Positions 1 through 9,700 of a stretch of DNA of 64,000 bases are shown here, piece by piece. The translations under genes were made by a program, and so were the position numbers. Every line of letters starts with the position of its first letter. Within the stretch, counting starts at the first letter, position 1. Below the pieces are notes generated by a model. It was given only the letters and a program-made list of their open reading frames with translations. It was not told the DNA's origin and made no database searches. This stretch comes from an uncultured Prevotellaceae bacterium (lineage in GTDB: Bacteria; Bacteroidota; Bacteroidia; Bacteroidales; Bacteroidaceae). The stretch lies in NCBI GenBank assembly GCA_900318795.1, contig ONLU01000005.1, positions 1 through 64,000 of the forward strand, given 5' to 3'.

Positions 1-1620
1 AATGGTTACGTAAGCGGAAAGTATGTATTTGGAAAGAAACAGAACATCCGGCTACTGTCCTTTGACATGACAAACGGCTATCGCTATGCCCTTCTTTTGT
101 TGTGGGAACAGCAGATAAAGCAGGACAAGCAGATAGGCAATACATGGCTGATGAATGGTACCATCTTTGAGATTCATGCCAAGAAGCTCGGGCACATGCC
201 TTTCATCCGGCCTTATTCTGAGCGAAAGGAGCAGGAACTGACAGCCACTATCAAGTACGCTCCTGATTCATCATCCCCTCAGACATACGAGGAATTGCTG
301 GCCAAGGTCAGGCAAACCTGTCAAATATACCAGCGTGAGACAACAGAAGGAAAGACGGCTGCCGTAGTTATTCTTCACAAGATGTGTGACGGCTATCCCA
401 ACACCCTGACCCGTGAACAGTACAACGCGCTGATTAACATCCTTCATCCTTTCACCGAGTCTGCCGTCGGACAGAAACACAAGGAAATGTTTGGCTATAC
501 CTGCTATACGCTCTACAAGAAGAGCGAGCACTATCAGGATGAGGGCGGCGAAGTGAAGAGTCGGCCTGCCATGATCGTGTCATCCTCTGTTACCACCTCA
601 CAACTAAAGAAACTTATAACCCACAATGGACTGGTGGTGAATGAATCGTCAGACCTGCAACTGGTTGACTGTCAGATTAGTGGCACAGCCCCTGACGGTG
701 CCGATAGTATCAGTGTCCATCGCAGTGTGTCGCATTCTGAGGTGTTTGGAAGATTTCCTGTTAAAAACGGTCGTTTCTCTTTTACTTGTCAGTTGCCTAA
801 AGATGAGGTATGCTACCTCTTGCTAGACAATCGTTCTATGACCTACTTTTGGGTCGATGGCCAACCCGTCAAGGCAGACCTGAAGCATGGTTCCGTCAAA
901 AGTTCAAAAGCATCGCAACAGCGCAACAACTTTGTGAATGAGACGGAAGCAGAACGAATGCGTATGCTAAAAATAAAGGACCGTGCAGAATTGGATGCTG
1001 CCATCAACAGACAATGTGAGCGCTATCGACAAGTCATCTTCTCTGGCAAAGACGACCTGCTGAGAACTTACGCCCTCTACAAGTTTTATTCTGAACTGAC
1101 CTACGACGAGTTGAAGCCCTTTGTAAGCAACAAATTCCGTTACGTCAACCATCTGCTGATGGCTCCTGTCAAAGAATACGTGGCAGGTTTGGAGAAACGT
1201 CTTCCTGGAAAACATTATGAGAACGTGCTGCTTGTGGACACACTGGGTAACTATCATGAACTGAAAGAGTATGTAGGCAAAGGATATGTAGTGCTACACT
1301 TCTGGGAGAGCTGGCACCGCGACCAGTTTGACATTCTGCCACAGTTGCGCATACTCTATGAGAAGTATCACAAGACGAAAAATGTCGAAATCATCAGTCT
1401 GGCTACTGACGCCATCAATAACCCTAACAGCAAGTGGACTGAGCGTTTGAAAGAGGAGCAACTCCCCTGGCCACAACTGGCTACGAAAGCGGCTTGGAAT
1501 TTATATGGCATCTGCTCGTGGCCAGAGACAATAGTCATTGGTCCTGATGGTACCATCATAGCCAGTCCTCGGAACGTCAAAGAACTCGAAAATGTTCTTG
1601 AGACATTGAGCCCACTTTAA
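1..1620 (+). CDS. Thioredoxin-fold (TlpA-like) envelope protein, 5' end outside window, redox cysteines missing
   Basis: The frame is open from the first base, so the start and any signal peptide lie upstream; 539 codons are visible. The C-terminal ~135 residues read as a TlpA/AhpC-like thioredoxin fold: a VVLHFW strand, then a helix, then EIISLATD, and a WPETIVIGPDGTII strand carrying the cis-Pro segment. At the position of the usual WCxxC the sequence reads FWESWHRDQ (visible residues ~434-441), so both redox cysteines are absent and ordinary thiol-disulfide exchange is unlikely. The middle (about 200-290) resembles the beta-sandwich DUF4369 domain that precedes thioredoxin domains in Bacteroidota. 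The first ~190 residues are not recognised. Family knowledge suggests a periplasmic location; the function is unknown. Confidence 0.8.
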   Translation, partial: NGYVSGKYVFGKKQNIRLLSFDMTNGYRYALLLLWEQQIKQDKQIGNTWLMNGTIFEIHAKKLGHMPFIRPYSERKEQELTATIKYAPDSSSPQTYEELLAKVRQTCQIYQRETTEGKTAAVVILHKMCDGYPNTLTREQYNALINILHPFTESAVGQKHKEMFGYTCYTLYKKSEHYQDEGGEVKSRPAMIVSSSVTTSQLKKLITHNGLVVNESSDLQLVDCQISGTAPDGADSISVHRSVSHSEVFGRFPVKNGRFSFTCQLPKDEVCYLLLDNRSMTYFWVDGQPVKADLKHGSVKSSKASQQRNNFVNETEAERMRMLKIKDRAELDAAINRQCERYRQVIFSGKDDLLRTYALYKFYSELTYDELKPFVSNKFRYVNHLLMAPVKEYVAGLEKRLPGKHYENVLLVDTLGNYHELKEYVGKGYVVLHFWESWHRDQFDILPQLRILYEKYHKTKNVEIISLATDAINNPNSKWTERLKEEQLPWPQLATKAAWNLYGICSWPETIVIGPDGTIIASPRNVKELENVLETLSPL

Positions 1621-1635
1621 AAAGTGGTAATTTTA
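1612..1635 (+). terminator. Weak terminator-like hairpin over the stop codon
   Basis: A 6-bp stem (CCACTT at 1612-1617, AAGTGG at 1622-1627) with a four-base loop spans the stop codon of the preceding gene and is followed by TAATTTTA. The stem is short, so this is only a plausible terminator. The rest of 1621-1834 holds no gene I can support. Confidence 0.35.
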
Positions 1636-1779
1636 CAGTAGTTCTGATATTCGGTTTGTGACACACGGGGACGCTCTGTGCTAGGTCTGTCCTCTTGATT
1701 ATTTGTGATTGATTCTGCTTATCCACCCTGTCATATTTTTGCTCTATTTCGAAAAAACACAAGAAACATTTGGATTTTT

Positions 1780-1836
1780 GACCACCACCTCCAGTGTCAA
1801 GATAGAGGTGATGGTCAGAAGACAAATCTTGTCTTC
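1780..1836. other. Two adjacent hairpins in a convergent intergenic region
   Basis: A 12-bp stem with one mismatch (1780-1791 with 1805-1816) is followed directly by a perfect 7-bp stem (1818-1824 with 1830-1836). The second hairpin overlaps the stop codon of the reverse-strand winged-helix gene. Neither has a clean U-tract on the reverse strand, but together they separate two convergent genes and may end transcription or protect mRNA ends. Confidence 0.4.
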
Positions 1837-2128
1837 ATGTCTTTTTAACGTTAAGATAACCTTTCAGAGCTTTAACATATTCCTCAAAGGCTTTCAGCCC
1901 TGTAGGCGTGATACGGCAGAGGGTACAAGGCTTCTTGCCCTTGAAAGTCTTCTCTACCTCAATATAGCCCGCTGCCGAGAGTTTGTCTATCTGCACACTC
2001 AGGTTGCCCGCCGTGGCTCCCGTCTGCTCCTTGATGTACGGGAACTCGGCTTCTTCGGCACTGATAAGCAGCGACATGACAGCCAGTCGCAACTCGGAGT
2101 GAAGCAGGGGGTCTAATGGCTTGAACAT
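1835..2128 (-). CDS. Small winged-helix transcriptional regulator
   Basis: This 97-residue protein fits the winged-helix family PF13601 (HTH_34, MarR/ArsR-like). It begins DPLLHSELRLAVMSLL, has a recognition-helix region TGATAGNLSVQIDKLSAAGYIEVEK, and a wing containing GKKPCTLCRITPTGLKAFEEYV. It would act in the cytoplasm as a dimeric DNA-binding protein; no ligand domain is present. It starts 12 bp after the stop of the upstream membrane-protein gene on the same strand, so the two are almost certainly co-transcribed. In Bacteroidota this regulator type often pairs with a small membrane protein of unknown function, which suggests regulation of its own operon. Two cysteines (CTLC) sit in the wing; whether they sense redox or metal is not known. 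Confidence 0.85.
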   Translation of the reverse strand: MFKPLDPLLHSELRLAVMSLLISAEEAEFPYIKEQTGATAGNLSVQIDKLSAAGYIEVEKTFKGKKPCTLCRITPTGLKAFEEYVKALKGYLNVKKT

Positions 2129-2140
2129 GTCCGTACCTCC

Positions 2141-2767
2141 TTATTTCTGGTTTTGCAAGAGAATCGTTATACCTGGCACAATCAGACCTATCAAGGCCAC
2201 GACGGCCATCACGTACAGTTGTGTATGGCCAGAGAAATGCAAAGCACCGAAAAATCCGCCGATACCCGCGATAAGACCGCACACCTGAATGATGCGGCTT
2301 CGTATGACAAGTCCCGTGATGGTTGTACCCATTCCAAAGCACAAGGAGATGACACTTGTAATGCAGCCAAACGCATACACTTTAGGCAAAATCAGTTCCA
2401 TTGGTAACATACCGCAGCCGATAAAACCGAATATCATGCCTACACTACAGCAGAATACGCCAAATGTTGACCACACATAACTGACAGTTTTCCCCACAAA
2501 GGTTGTAGGTACGCTCTCCCTTCGCTTGTCAATCATCCAATTGCCTGCATATCCTATCAGCCATAATACGGCCCAAAGCATATTCCACACTGGCCCACCA
2601 TGATTCTTCCATAGGTATGCGATAAAAAGTGAAAATACGGCAACACAGACTCCCCACCAAATAAGCGGCAGGGCCGAATTCTTGTTGATGGTTCGCTGAC
2701 TGCGCTCTATTGATTCTCTAATTATCTCCAGACTGCGCTCAGCAGTCAGATTGTTATCTACTTCCAT
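2141..2767 (-). CDS. Multi-pass membrane protein of unknown function
   Basis: This 208-residue protein has a charged cytoplasmic N-terminus (about 33 residues, LTAERSLEIIRESIERSQRTI) and then about six hydrophobic segments (near residues 34-52, 60-76, 95-118, 128-150, 155-170 and 178-203). I recognise no catalytic motif. It is the first gene of a two-gene operon with the winged-helix regulator 12 bp downstream. A promoter at 2875-2906 would give a 5' leader of about 100 nt. The pairing suggests a membrane function controlled by the regulator, or a membrane partner that titrates it; that is inference from neighbourhood alone. Confidence 0.75.
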   Translation of the reverse strand: MEVDNNLTAERSLEIIRESIERSQRTINKNSALPLIWWGVCVAVFSLFIAYLWKNHGGPVWNMLWAVLWLIGYAGNWMIDKRRESVPTTFVGKTVSYVWSTFGVFCCSVGMIFGFIGCGMLPMELILPKVYAFGCITSVISLCFGMGTTITGLVIRSRIIQVCGLIAGIGGFFGALHFSGHTQLYVMAVVALIGLIVPGITILLQNQK

Positions 2768-2874
2768 TGTTGTTTCATTTTAAAAGTTGTTCTACGTTTG
2801 TTTTAATACTCTCTGGCCTCGTCCGTGCTCCTGCAGAAAGCACGTCTTTGGCCTATTGTGTCCGGTTCACGGTG

Positions 2875-2906
2875 CAAAGATAAAGAAGTTTATAATATAA
2901 ACCAAA
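2875..2906 (-). promoter_or_regulatory. Bacteroidota-type promoter for the membrane protein/regulator operon
   Basis: On the reverse strand TATCTTTG (2882-2875) is preceded by TTTG (2906-2903) with 20 bp between, matching the Bacteroidota consensus. Beyond it, 2907-3125 is AT-rich with no gene; it contains a CTGTAA-N8-TTACAG inverted repeat near 2970. Confidence 0.7.
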
Positions 2907-3125
2907 TTATTCCATAAATATTTTATCTTTAAGGCAGAAATTTAACATTTCACTAAAGATTTCACCCCTGTAACACTACCTTTACAGTAACGAACTCAAA
3001 TAACTCCAACGGAACTCTAAGAAGGCTCATAAAGAAAGCATGTTTAGGGCATCAGTAACATTACCTCTGCCCCCATTCACCTAAGTATTAATGCCTGCCT
3101 TTGTTCGTTTAATGTACGTCTGATA

Positions 3126-3164
3126 TCCGTTTGTTGTCCGTTAGGCAATCGGACAACAAACGGA
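3126..3164. repeat. Perfect 15-bp inverted repeat (hairpin)
   Basis: The left arm at 3126-3140 (TCCGTTTGTTGTCCG) is exactly complementary to the right arm at 3150-3164, with a 9-base loop. There is no U-tract on either side. The right arm forms part of the 11-bp direct repeat array that follows. It lies about 180 bp upstream of the DUF3826 gene. Confidence 0.7.
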
Positions 3165-3190
3165 CAACAATCGAACAACAATCGAACAAC
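3147..3190. repeat. Four tandem 11-bp repeats
   Basis: Four consecutive units occupy 3147-3157, 3158-3168, 3169-3179 and 3180-3190. The last two are identical (AATCGAACAAC) and the first two read AATCGGACAAC and AAACGGACAAC. The period is close to one helical turn, as expected for side-by-side protein binding, but the function is unknown. No gene is supported in 2768-3339. Confidence 0.75.
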
Positions 3191-3339
3191 TATGGATGGA
3201 GTAAGGAAAGGACTAGGATGGAGTGTAGGAGAACATGAGTTGAATAGGAGAGTCATTAGAGAATAATTGGATGATGACAAATAACCTGTTTGTCAGTCCT
3301 CTTAAAAGTACACAAAGACATAACCAATTAGAATTGAAC

Positions 3340-3975
3340 ATGATGAAGAAAGTTTTATGGATGACCTTCCTAGCACTCTGTATGACCATTTCGGTGCAGG
3401 CACAAGTGATTGATGAAGGTAGTTTGAAAAAAGCAATAGGCTGGGTAAACGACCTACAGCTTAACGACAAGGCTAAGGAAGAACGGGTTATTCAGGTTAT
3501 CGCCAAGCACTTGGCTGCTATCCGCGACTGGCACAACGAGCACGCCGACATGATTCCCGATGGTGCCATCAACCCACAAACCGGCAAGAAACTATCAGCA
3601 TTGGAGCGTCAGGTGATTGCGGACTCATCGCAGCCTGCATCCATCCGTCAGGAACTCTTAGACGGACTGAATGCCGACTTGACACCCGAACAGGTAGAGC
3701 AAGTGCTGGACTTCTACACCGTAGGGAAGGTTGCCTTCACCATGAAAGCCTACAAAGAGATTGTGCCCAACATGAGTAACGAGGACGAGACTTTTGTCAT
3801 GAACAACTTGAAGGAAGCCCGTCTGACAGCTGTTGACTACAAGAACATGAAGGAGATATCAGCCATTTTCGAAATCTACAAGACGAAGATAGAACAATAT
3901 TTCACCAACAGCGGAAGAGACTGGCGAACCATGTATCGAGCCTACGTCCAGCAGTTGAAGGCCAAAAAGAAGTAA
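3340..3975 (+). CDS. Secreted DUF3826 family protein
   Basis: I place the start at 3340 (or 3343) because it gives a clean signal peptide, MMKKVLWMTFLALCMTISVQAQ; an upstream in-frame ATG at 3271 would put 23 non-hydrophobic residues in front. The mature ~190-residue protein is helical and matches the DUF3826 pattern: GWVNDLQLNDKAKEERV near the front, RQVIADSSQPASIRQELL in the middle, then LTPEQVEQVLDFYTVGKVAFTMKAYKEIVP. DUF3826 proteins are typically found in polysaccharide-utilisation regions of Bacteroidota, and here it directly precedes a glycoside-hydrolase operon. Its biochemical role is unknown. A strong terminator at 4015-4050 makes it a separate transcription unit. Confidence 0.85.
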   Translation: MMKKVLWMTFLALCMTISVQAQVIDEGSLKKAIGWVNDLQLNDKAKEERVIQVIAKHLAAIRDWHNEHADMIPDGAINPQTGKKLSALERQVIADSSQPASIRQELLDGLNADLTPEQVEQVLDFYTVGKVAFTMKAYKEIVPNMSNEDETFVMNNLKEARLTAVDYKNMKEISAIFEIYKTKIEQYFTNSGRDWRTMYRAYVQQLKAKKK

Positions 3976-4014
3976 TCAATTGCAAAAACGACTATAACTC
4001 CATGAACCAATAAG

Positions 4015-4050
4015 GACTGATGACATTTTCCCGTGTCGTCAGTCTTTTTT
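4015..4050 (+). terminator. Strong rho-independent terminator after the DUF3826 gene
   Basis: An 11-bp stem with one G-T wobble (4015-4025 with 4034-4044), an 8-base loop and a run of six T. It lies 40 bp after the DUF3826 stop and 25 bp before the next gene. Confidence 0.85.
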
Positions 4051-4075
4051 ATATAATAAAAAAACTACTTAACAC

Positions 4076-6769
4076 ATGAAGAGAATATCAGCCTTGTTGT
4101 TACTGGTATGCCTAACCTCTGTGGTTACGGCTCAGCGCATCAGCATCCAGACGGGGAAGAGAGCATCGGCTCGTGAGCAATATGCTGCAGAATACCTGCA
4201 GAAGAAGTTGACCGAGATGGGTTATACCGTCAGCCCCAAGAAAGCAGACTGCAAGATTACGCTTTCAAACGCAAACAGCGGAACAGCAGAAGGTTACACA
4301 ATAGCCAAGGACAAGAAAGGTATCATGGTAACGGGCAACGATGCCACGGGTGTCATCTATGGCTGCGTGGAACTGGCAGACCGCATCCGTCAAGCCGGCG
4401 GACTTGCTCAGTATGTTGCGATGCCGTCGCAACAAACCATTCAGGAAGCACCCCAGATGGTGATGCGAGGCACCTGCATCGGACTGCAGAAGACGGTCTA
4501 TCTGCCTGGTCATGGTGTCTATGAATACCCTTACACCCCTGAGAACTTCCCTTGGTTCTACGACAAGCAGGAGTGGGTGAAATACCTCGACATGATGGTG
4601 GAGAACAAATACAACTCGCTGTACCTGTGGAACGGTCATCCCTTTGCCTCGCTGGTGAAGCTGAAGGACTATCCCTTCGCCCTGGAGGTGGACGAGGATA
4701 CGTTCAAGAAGAACGAGGAAATCTTCTCGTTCCTTACCCACGAGGCCGACCGCCGCGGCATCTGGGTCATCCAGATGTTCTATAACATCATCCTGAGCAA
4801 GCCCTTTGCCGACCATTACGGCCTGAAGACACAAGACCGCCACCGTCCCATCACGCCATTGATTTCGGACTATACCCGAAAGTCGATAGCAGCCTTCATT
4901 GAGCACTATCCCAACGTCGGTCTTTTGGTATGCCTGGGTGAAGCCATGGCTACCATTGAGGATGACGTGAAATGGATGAAGGAAACCATCATCCCCGGTA
5001 TCAAGGATGGACTGAAAGCCAGCGGCAGAACGGATATTCCGCCCGTAGTGCTTCGTTCGCACGATACCGACGGACCATTGGTTCTCAAAGAGTCGTTGCC
5101 CCTCTACCCCAACATCTACACCATGTCGAAATATACCGGCGAGTCGCTGACCACCTACGAGCCGGGCGGTCCCTGGGGTGAGACACACAGACAACTGGCT
5201 GCTGCCGCTCCCGTACATATTGACAATGTGCATATCCTGGCTAACCTGGAACCCTGGCGCTGGTCATCGCCCGCCTTCATCCAGAAGACGGTACAGGCCA
5301 TGCACCGCGCCCACCACTCCAAGGGCCTGCACCTCTATCCGCAGGCTTCCTATTGGGACTGGCCCTATACGGCAGACAAGCTGCCCGACGGAAAGCGCCT
5401 GAAGCAGTTGGACCGCGACTGGATGTGGTATCGCGCCTGGGGCCGCTATGCGTGGACTGACCAGCGAGGCGCTCTTGTGGGCAATGGTTTGTCCATTGCC
5501 GAGCGCACCTATTGGAAGAAAGTACTTGCCGACTACTACGGCATCGACACCATTGCTGCCGGTCACCTGCTGAACGCCTACGACGAGGCGGGCGAGATAG
5601 CCCCCAAGCTTCTGCGCCGCTTTGGCATCACCGAGGGCAACCGTCAGACGCTGCTGCTCGGTATGACCATGGGCGAGTTGGTAAATCCATACAAGTACAC
5701 CATCTATCCAGGCTTCTACGAGAGTTGCGGCCCCGAGGGCGAGAAACTCATCGAGTATATTGAGAAGGAATACAAAGGTCTGTCCCACAAGGGCGAGTTG
5801 CCTCTGGACATCGTAGACCAGTGTGTCAACCACGGCGACAAAGCCCTCGTTGAGATGGGGGCTGCAGCAGCTAAGCCTACCCGTCATGCAGACGAATACC
5901 AGCGTGTGTGGAACGACATTCTCTGCTATGCCTCCTTTGCCAAGGCTTTCCAGCTGAAGGTACGTGCTGCCGCCGAGGTGTTGCGCTACAAGTGGACGCA
6001 GGACATCAGCCATCTGGAGGCGGCCGTCATCTGGCTGGAGCAAAGCCTCAGCATCTGGTACGACCTGAGTCGTATGACAGACGACTGGTATCTCTATGCC
6101 AACTCCATGCAGACCGCCCAGCGCCGCATTCCCGTGGGTGGCGATGGTGGCAAGATGAAGACCTGGCGCGAACTGGCCACAGTCTATCAGGCAGAACTGG
6201 ATGCCTTCAAGGAGAACATTGAGAAGCTGAAGCACCCTGCTGCTGCGGCAGATGTCAAGATACTGCCTGCCCAGCCCGCCGATAAAGTTCAATGTGCAAA
6301 GTTCAAAGTTCAAAGTCTCCAGAAGGGTGCCATCCTCTTCGAGAATCGCCCTGACACGCCAGTGGACAGTGTCGCTCCTGAACTTAAGGGTCTGCAGGCA
6401 CTGGTGCTCAATCGCGACACCACACGCCTTGTGGGCACCACCATCGAGTATGAGAGTGCGACACCTGTCAAACTGCTCGTAGGACTTTTCAAGGACGATG
6501 ACACCAAGTTCGCCAAGGCTCCCAAGCTGGAGACTGATGCCACTGGCAACGAGTATGGACAGGCCGAGCCCCTGCTGACCAATGCCATCAGTATGGTCCA
6601 GATGCCGAAGGTAAATATCCACCAATACTCGCTGCCTGCTGGTCGGCAGACCATTCGTCTGCCTAAGGGCATCCTCATGGTGGCAGGTTTCACCACCTCG
6701 GACATCAAGGCCCGCGACTGTGGCCTGAATGGCCCGTCGGGCGAAGTAGACTGGCTGTTCCAAAGATAA
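4076..6769 (+). CDS. Secreted glycoside hydrolase with alpha-glucuronidase/GH20-type N-terminal domain
   Basis: An 897-residue exported protein with signal peptide MKRISALLLLVCLTSVVTAQ. Residues ~20-110 form the small alpha/beta domain seen before GH20 and GH67 catalytic barrels (AREQYAAEYLQKKLTEMGY, then GYTIAKDKKGIMVTGNDATGVIYGCVELADRI). A TIM-barrel-like region follows (~125-480) with EWVKYLDMMVENKYNSLYLWNGHP and GLLVCLGEAMAT, and then a long helical region. I cannot assign a CAZy family; uronidase-type activity (glucuronic or galacturonic acid release) is the best guess. It heads an operon with two large hydrolases (18 and 21 bp gaps), so it probably acts on a decorated hemicellulose or pectin in the periplasm or at the surface. 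A period-7 repeat near residues 737-748 falls between domains. Confidence 0.75.
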   Translation: MKRISALLLLVCLTSVVTAQRISIQTGKRASAREQYAAEYLQKKLTEMGYTVSPKKADCKITLSNANSGTAEGYTIAKDKKGIMVTGNDATGVIYGCVELADRIRQAGGLAQYVAMPSQQTIQEAPQMVMRGTCIGLQKTVYLPGHGVYEYPYTPENFPWFYDKQEWVKYLDMMVENKYNSLYLWNGHPFASLVKLKDYPFALEVDEDTFKKNEEIFSFLTHEADRRGIWVIQMFYNIILSKPFADHYGLKTQDRHRPITPLISDYTRKSIAAFIEHYPNVGLLVCLGEAMATIEDDVKWMKETIIPGIKDGLKASGRTDIPPVVLRSHDTDGPLVLKESLPLYPNIYTMSKYTGESLTTYEPGGPWGETHRQLAAAAPVHIDNVHILANLEPWRWSSPAFIQKTVQAMHRAHHSKGLHLYPQASYWDWPYTADKLPDGKRLKQLDRDWMWYRAWGRYAWTDQRGALVGNGLSIAERTYWKKVLADYYGIDTIAAGHLLNAYDEAGEIAPKLLRRFGITEGNRQTLLLGMTMGELVNPYKYTIYPGFYESCGPEGEKLIEYIEKEYKGLSHKGELPLDIVDQCVNHGDKALVEMGAAAAKPTRHADEYQRVWNDILCYASFAKAFQLKVRAAAEVLRYKWTQDISHLEAAVIWLEQSLSIWYDLSRMTDDWYLYANSMQTAQRRIPVGGDGGKMKTWRELATVYQAELDAFKENIEKLKHPAAAADVKILPAQPADKVQCAKFKVQSLQKGAILFENRPDTPVDSVAPELKGLQALVLNRDTTRLVGTTIEYESATPVKLLVGLFKDDDTKFAKAPKLETDATGNEYGQAEPLLTNAISMVQMPKVNIHQYSLPAGRQTIRLPKGILMVAGFTTSDIKARDCGLNGPSGEVDWLFQR
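6284..6318 (+). repeat. Period-7 repeat inside a coding sequence (AAAGTTC type)
   Basis: Five consecutive 7-base units, three of them exactly AAAGTTC, encode the segment KVQCAKFKVQSL within the uronidase-like hydrolase. Seven is not a multiple of three, so the same unit is read in all three frames. The reading frame stays open across it. Confidence 0.75.
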
Positions 6770-6787
6770 AAGTAAAATGGGTACACA

Positions 6788-9700
6788 ATGAAAAAAATAC
6801 TGATAGCATTTGCATCGCTCTTGATATCGGTCTGCAGCAGTGCTGCTGACATCAACAAAGAAGTGATGAACAAGATATACCAGGAGGTGCGCACACCTTA
6901 TAAATATGGTATGGTGGTAGCCCCTGCGGACAACAATCACAAGATAGACTGTCCGACGGTGTTCCGTGTGGGCGACAAGTGGCTGATGACCTATGTAGTC
7001 TATAACGGCAAGGAGGGACTGGACGGACGAGGCTACGAGACGTGGCTTGCCTGCTCGGACGACCTGCTGCACTGGCAGACCCAGGGACGGCTGCTCAGCT
7101 ATCCTTCAGACACCACCCGGTGGGATGCCAACCAGCGAGGCGGATTCCCTGCACTCATCGACTGGACATGGGGTGGAAGCAACGGCATCTCAAAGTATAG
7201 GAAGAACTACTGGATGACCTACATCGGAGGTCACGGCACGGGCTATGAGGCCGTGCGCGAGCCTCTGAACATCGGACTGGCATGGACCGCTGGCGCCATC
7301 ACCCAAGCCCACGAGTGGCAGTCGCAGGACAAGCCCCTGCTCAGCATCCACGACAACGATGTGCAGTGGTGGGAGAAGCTGACCCAGTACAAGAGCACCA
7401 TCTACGACCTGCAGCCACAACCCTTGAAGAAAACTAAAAAGAAAGGCAAGAACGGCAAAGCCCAGAATGACCTGCCACCGGCATTGCGCAAGTACCGCTT
7501 CCTCATGTTCTACAACGCTGGTGGCATCAATCCCCAGAACCATCTCAAGGCCGAACGCATCGGCATTGCCCTGAGCAACGATCTGAAGAATTGGAAACGA
7601 TACAACGGCAATCCTGTCTACTTCCACGAGGCTCCTGGCATCATCACGGGCGATGCCCAGATTGTGAAGATGGGCGACCTGTTCGTCATGTTCTATTTCT
7701 CGGCCTATAATCCCGACCGCAAATATAACGCCTATAACACCTTCTCCGTCAGCCGTGACTTGCTGCATTGGCAGGACTGGACGGGCCCGGACCTGATTGT
7801 CCCCTCGAAGCCCTACGACGAGATGTTTGCCCACAAGAGCTACGTGTTGAAGCACGATGGAGTGGTCTATCACTTCTACTGCGCTGTCAACAACGACCAA
7901 CAGCGTGGCATTGCCGTTGCCACCAGCGTACCGATGGGACGCAGCGAGGTCAGTTTCCCCACCCCTGAGCGCAAAGGCCGCCGCACCGTGACCTCGCTCA
8001 ATGAAGGCTGGCTGGCAAGTGTCAAGGGCGGTAAAGTGTCGATGATTAACATCCCCCACAACTTCGATGACTATCATGGCTATCGCCAGCTGCGTCACGG
8101 CAATCTGCACGGCAGTGCCGTATACGACAAGGTTTTCACCACCGCGAAGCAGGATGGTCGTCGCTACTTCCTCCAGTTCGAAGGCGTCGGCACCTATGCC
8201 ACCGTCACCCTCAACGGTCATCAATATCCCGAGGAACTCGTGGGGCGTACCGTCTGGACACTGGATGTCACTGACCACCTGAAAGACGGTAACAACACCC
8301 TGCGTGTCAGCGTAGATCATCCCGCTATGCAGACCGCCTCACCATGGGTCTGTGGCGGTTGCTCGTCAGAGTGGGGATTCTCCGAGGGCAGCCAGCCCTT
8401 CGGCATCTTCCGCCCAGTATCACTCATTGAGACGGATGCCATCCGCATCGAGCCTTTCGGTGTCCACATCTGGAACAATGCTGCCTGCGACTCCGTGTTC
8501 ATCGAGACCGAAGTCAGGAACTACACCCGCCAGGAACAAACCCTCGAGCTGGTCAACAAGTTCACGCTGGCCTCTGGCAAGCAGGTGTTCCGGCTGGCAC
8601 AGGCTGTCACGCTGAAGGCTGGCGAGACGCGTACCGTCAGACAGGTGGAGGCTGTGGCTGATGTTCACCGCTGGAGCCTTGATGACCCGTACCTCTACAA
8701 CCTCGCCACTATGATCAAGCGCGGAGGCAAGACCACCGACGAGGTGCGCACACCTTTCGGCATCCGTTCTGTCTCGTGGCCTGTGCTCCGCGAACGCATC
8801 ACGGGCAAGACGGACGACCATCGGTTCTACCTCAACGGCAAGCCCACCTTTATCAACGGAACCTGTGAGTATGAGCACCTCTTAGGTGGCAGCCATGCTT
8901 TCTCGCCCGAACAGATTCGCTCGCGCATGAAGCAGATTACCAATGCCGGCTTCAATGCCCTCCGCGAGGCACACCAGCCACACCATCTGCTCTACCAGCA
9001 GCTGTGCGACGAGCAGGGCGTCCTCTTCTGGAGCCAGTTCTCGGCACACATCTGGTACGACACCCATAAGTTCCGCCGTAACTTCAAGCGCCTGCTGGTC
9101 CGTTGGATCAAGGAGCGCCGCAACTCCCCCTCGGTCATTCTCTGGGGATTGCAGAACGAAAGCGTGCTGCCCAAGAAGTTCGCCGAGGAGTGCAGCGACA
9201 TCATCCGCAGCCTCGACCCCACCTGTCGCGACCAGCGTGCCATCACCACCTGCAATGGCGGCGAGGGCACCGACTGGAACGTCATCCAGAACTGGAGCGG
9301 CACCTACGGAGGCTCTGCCGACAACTACGACAACGAACTGAAACAGCCCGAGCAACTGCTCAACGGTGAGTATGGTGCCTGGCGCACCATCGACCTGCAC
9401 GGCACAGCCAAGTACAGCGAGGAGTCGTTCACCAAGCTCCTGGAAACCAAGGCCCGTCTGGCAGAGAGTGCCAGGGACAGCGTCTGCGGTCACTTCCAGT
9501 GGATATTCAACTCGCACGACAACCCCGGTCGCGTCCAGCCCGACGGTGCACTGCGGCGCATCGACAAGATAGGCCCCATCAACTACAAAGGACTGGTCAC
9601 CGCCTGGGAGGAGCCTACCCCAGCCTACTACATGTACCGCCAGCGCTACGTTCCCGTAGGTCGCCATTCAATGGCGACAAACAAGACCGCTGCCGACAGA

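Noticed and set aside
3147..3190. CRISPR array or iterons of a plasmid origin
   Set aside because: Units are only 11 bp with no spacers, and no replication-initiator gene is near.
3077..3280. Reverse-strand 67-codon open frame over the 11-bp repeats
   Set aside because: Its sequence is a direct product of the repeat and hairpin, with no promoter or family resemblance.
5264..7072. Long reverse-strand open frame (602 codons) opposite the uronidase-like gene
   Set aside because: It lies antisense to a gene with signal peptide and domain motifs; its translation is low-complexity (many H, V, L, Q) with no recognisable domain, a by-product of codon bias on the other strand.
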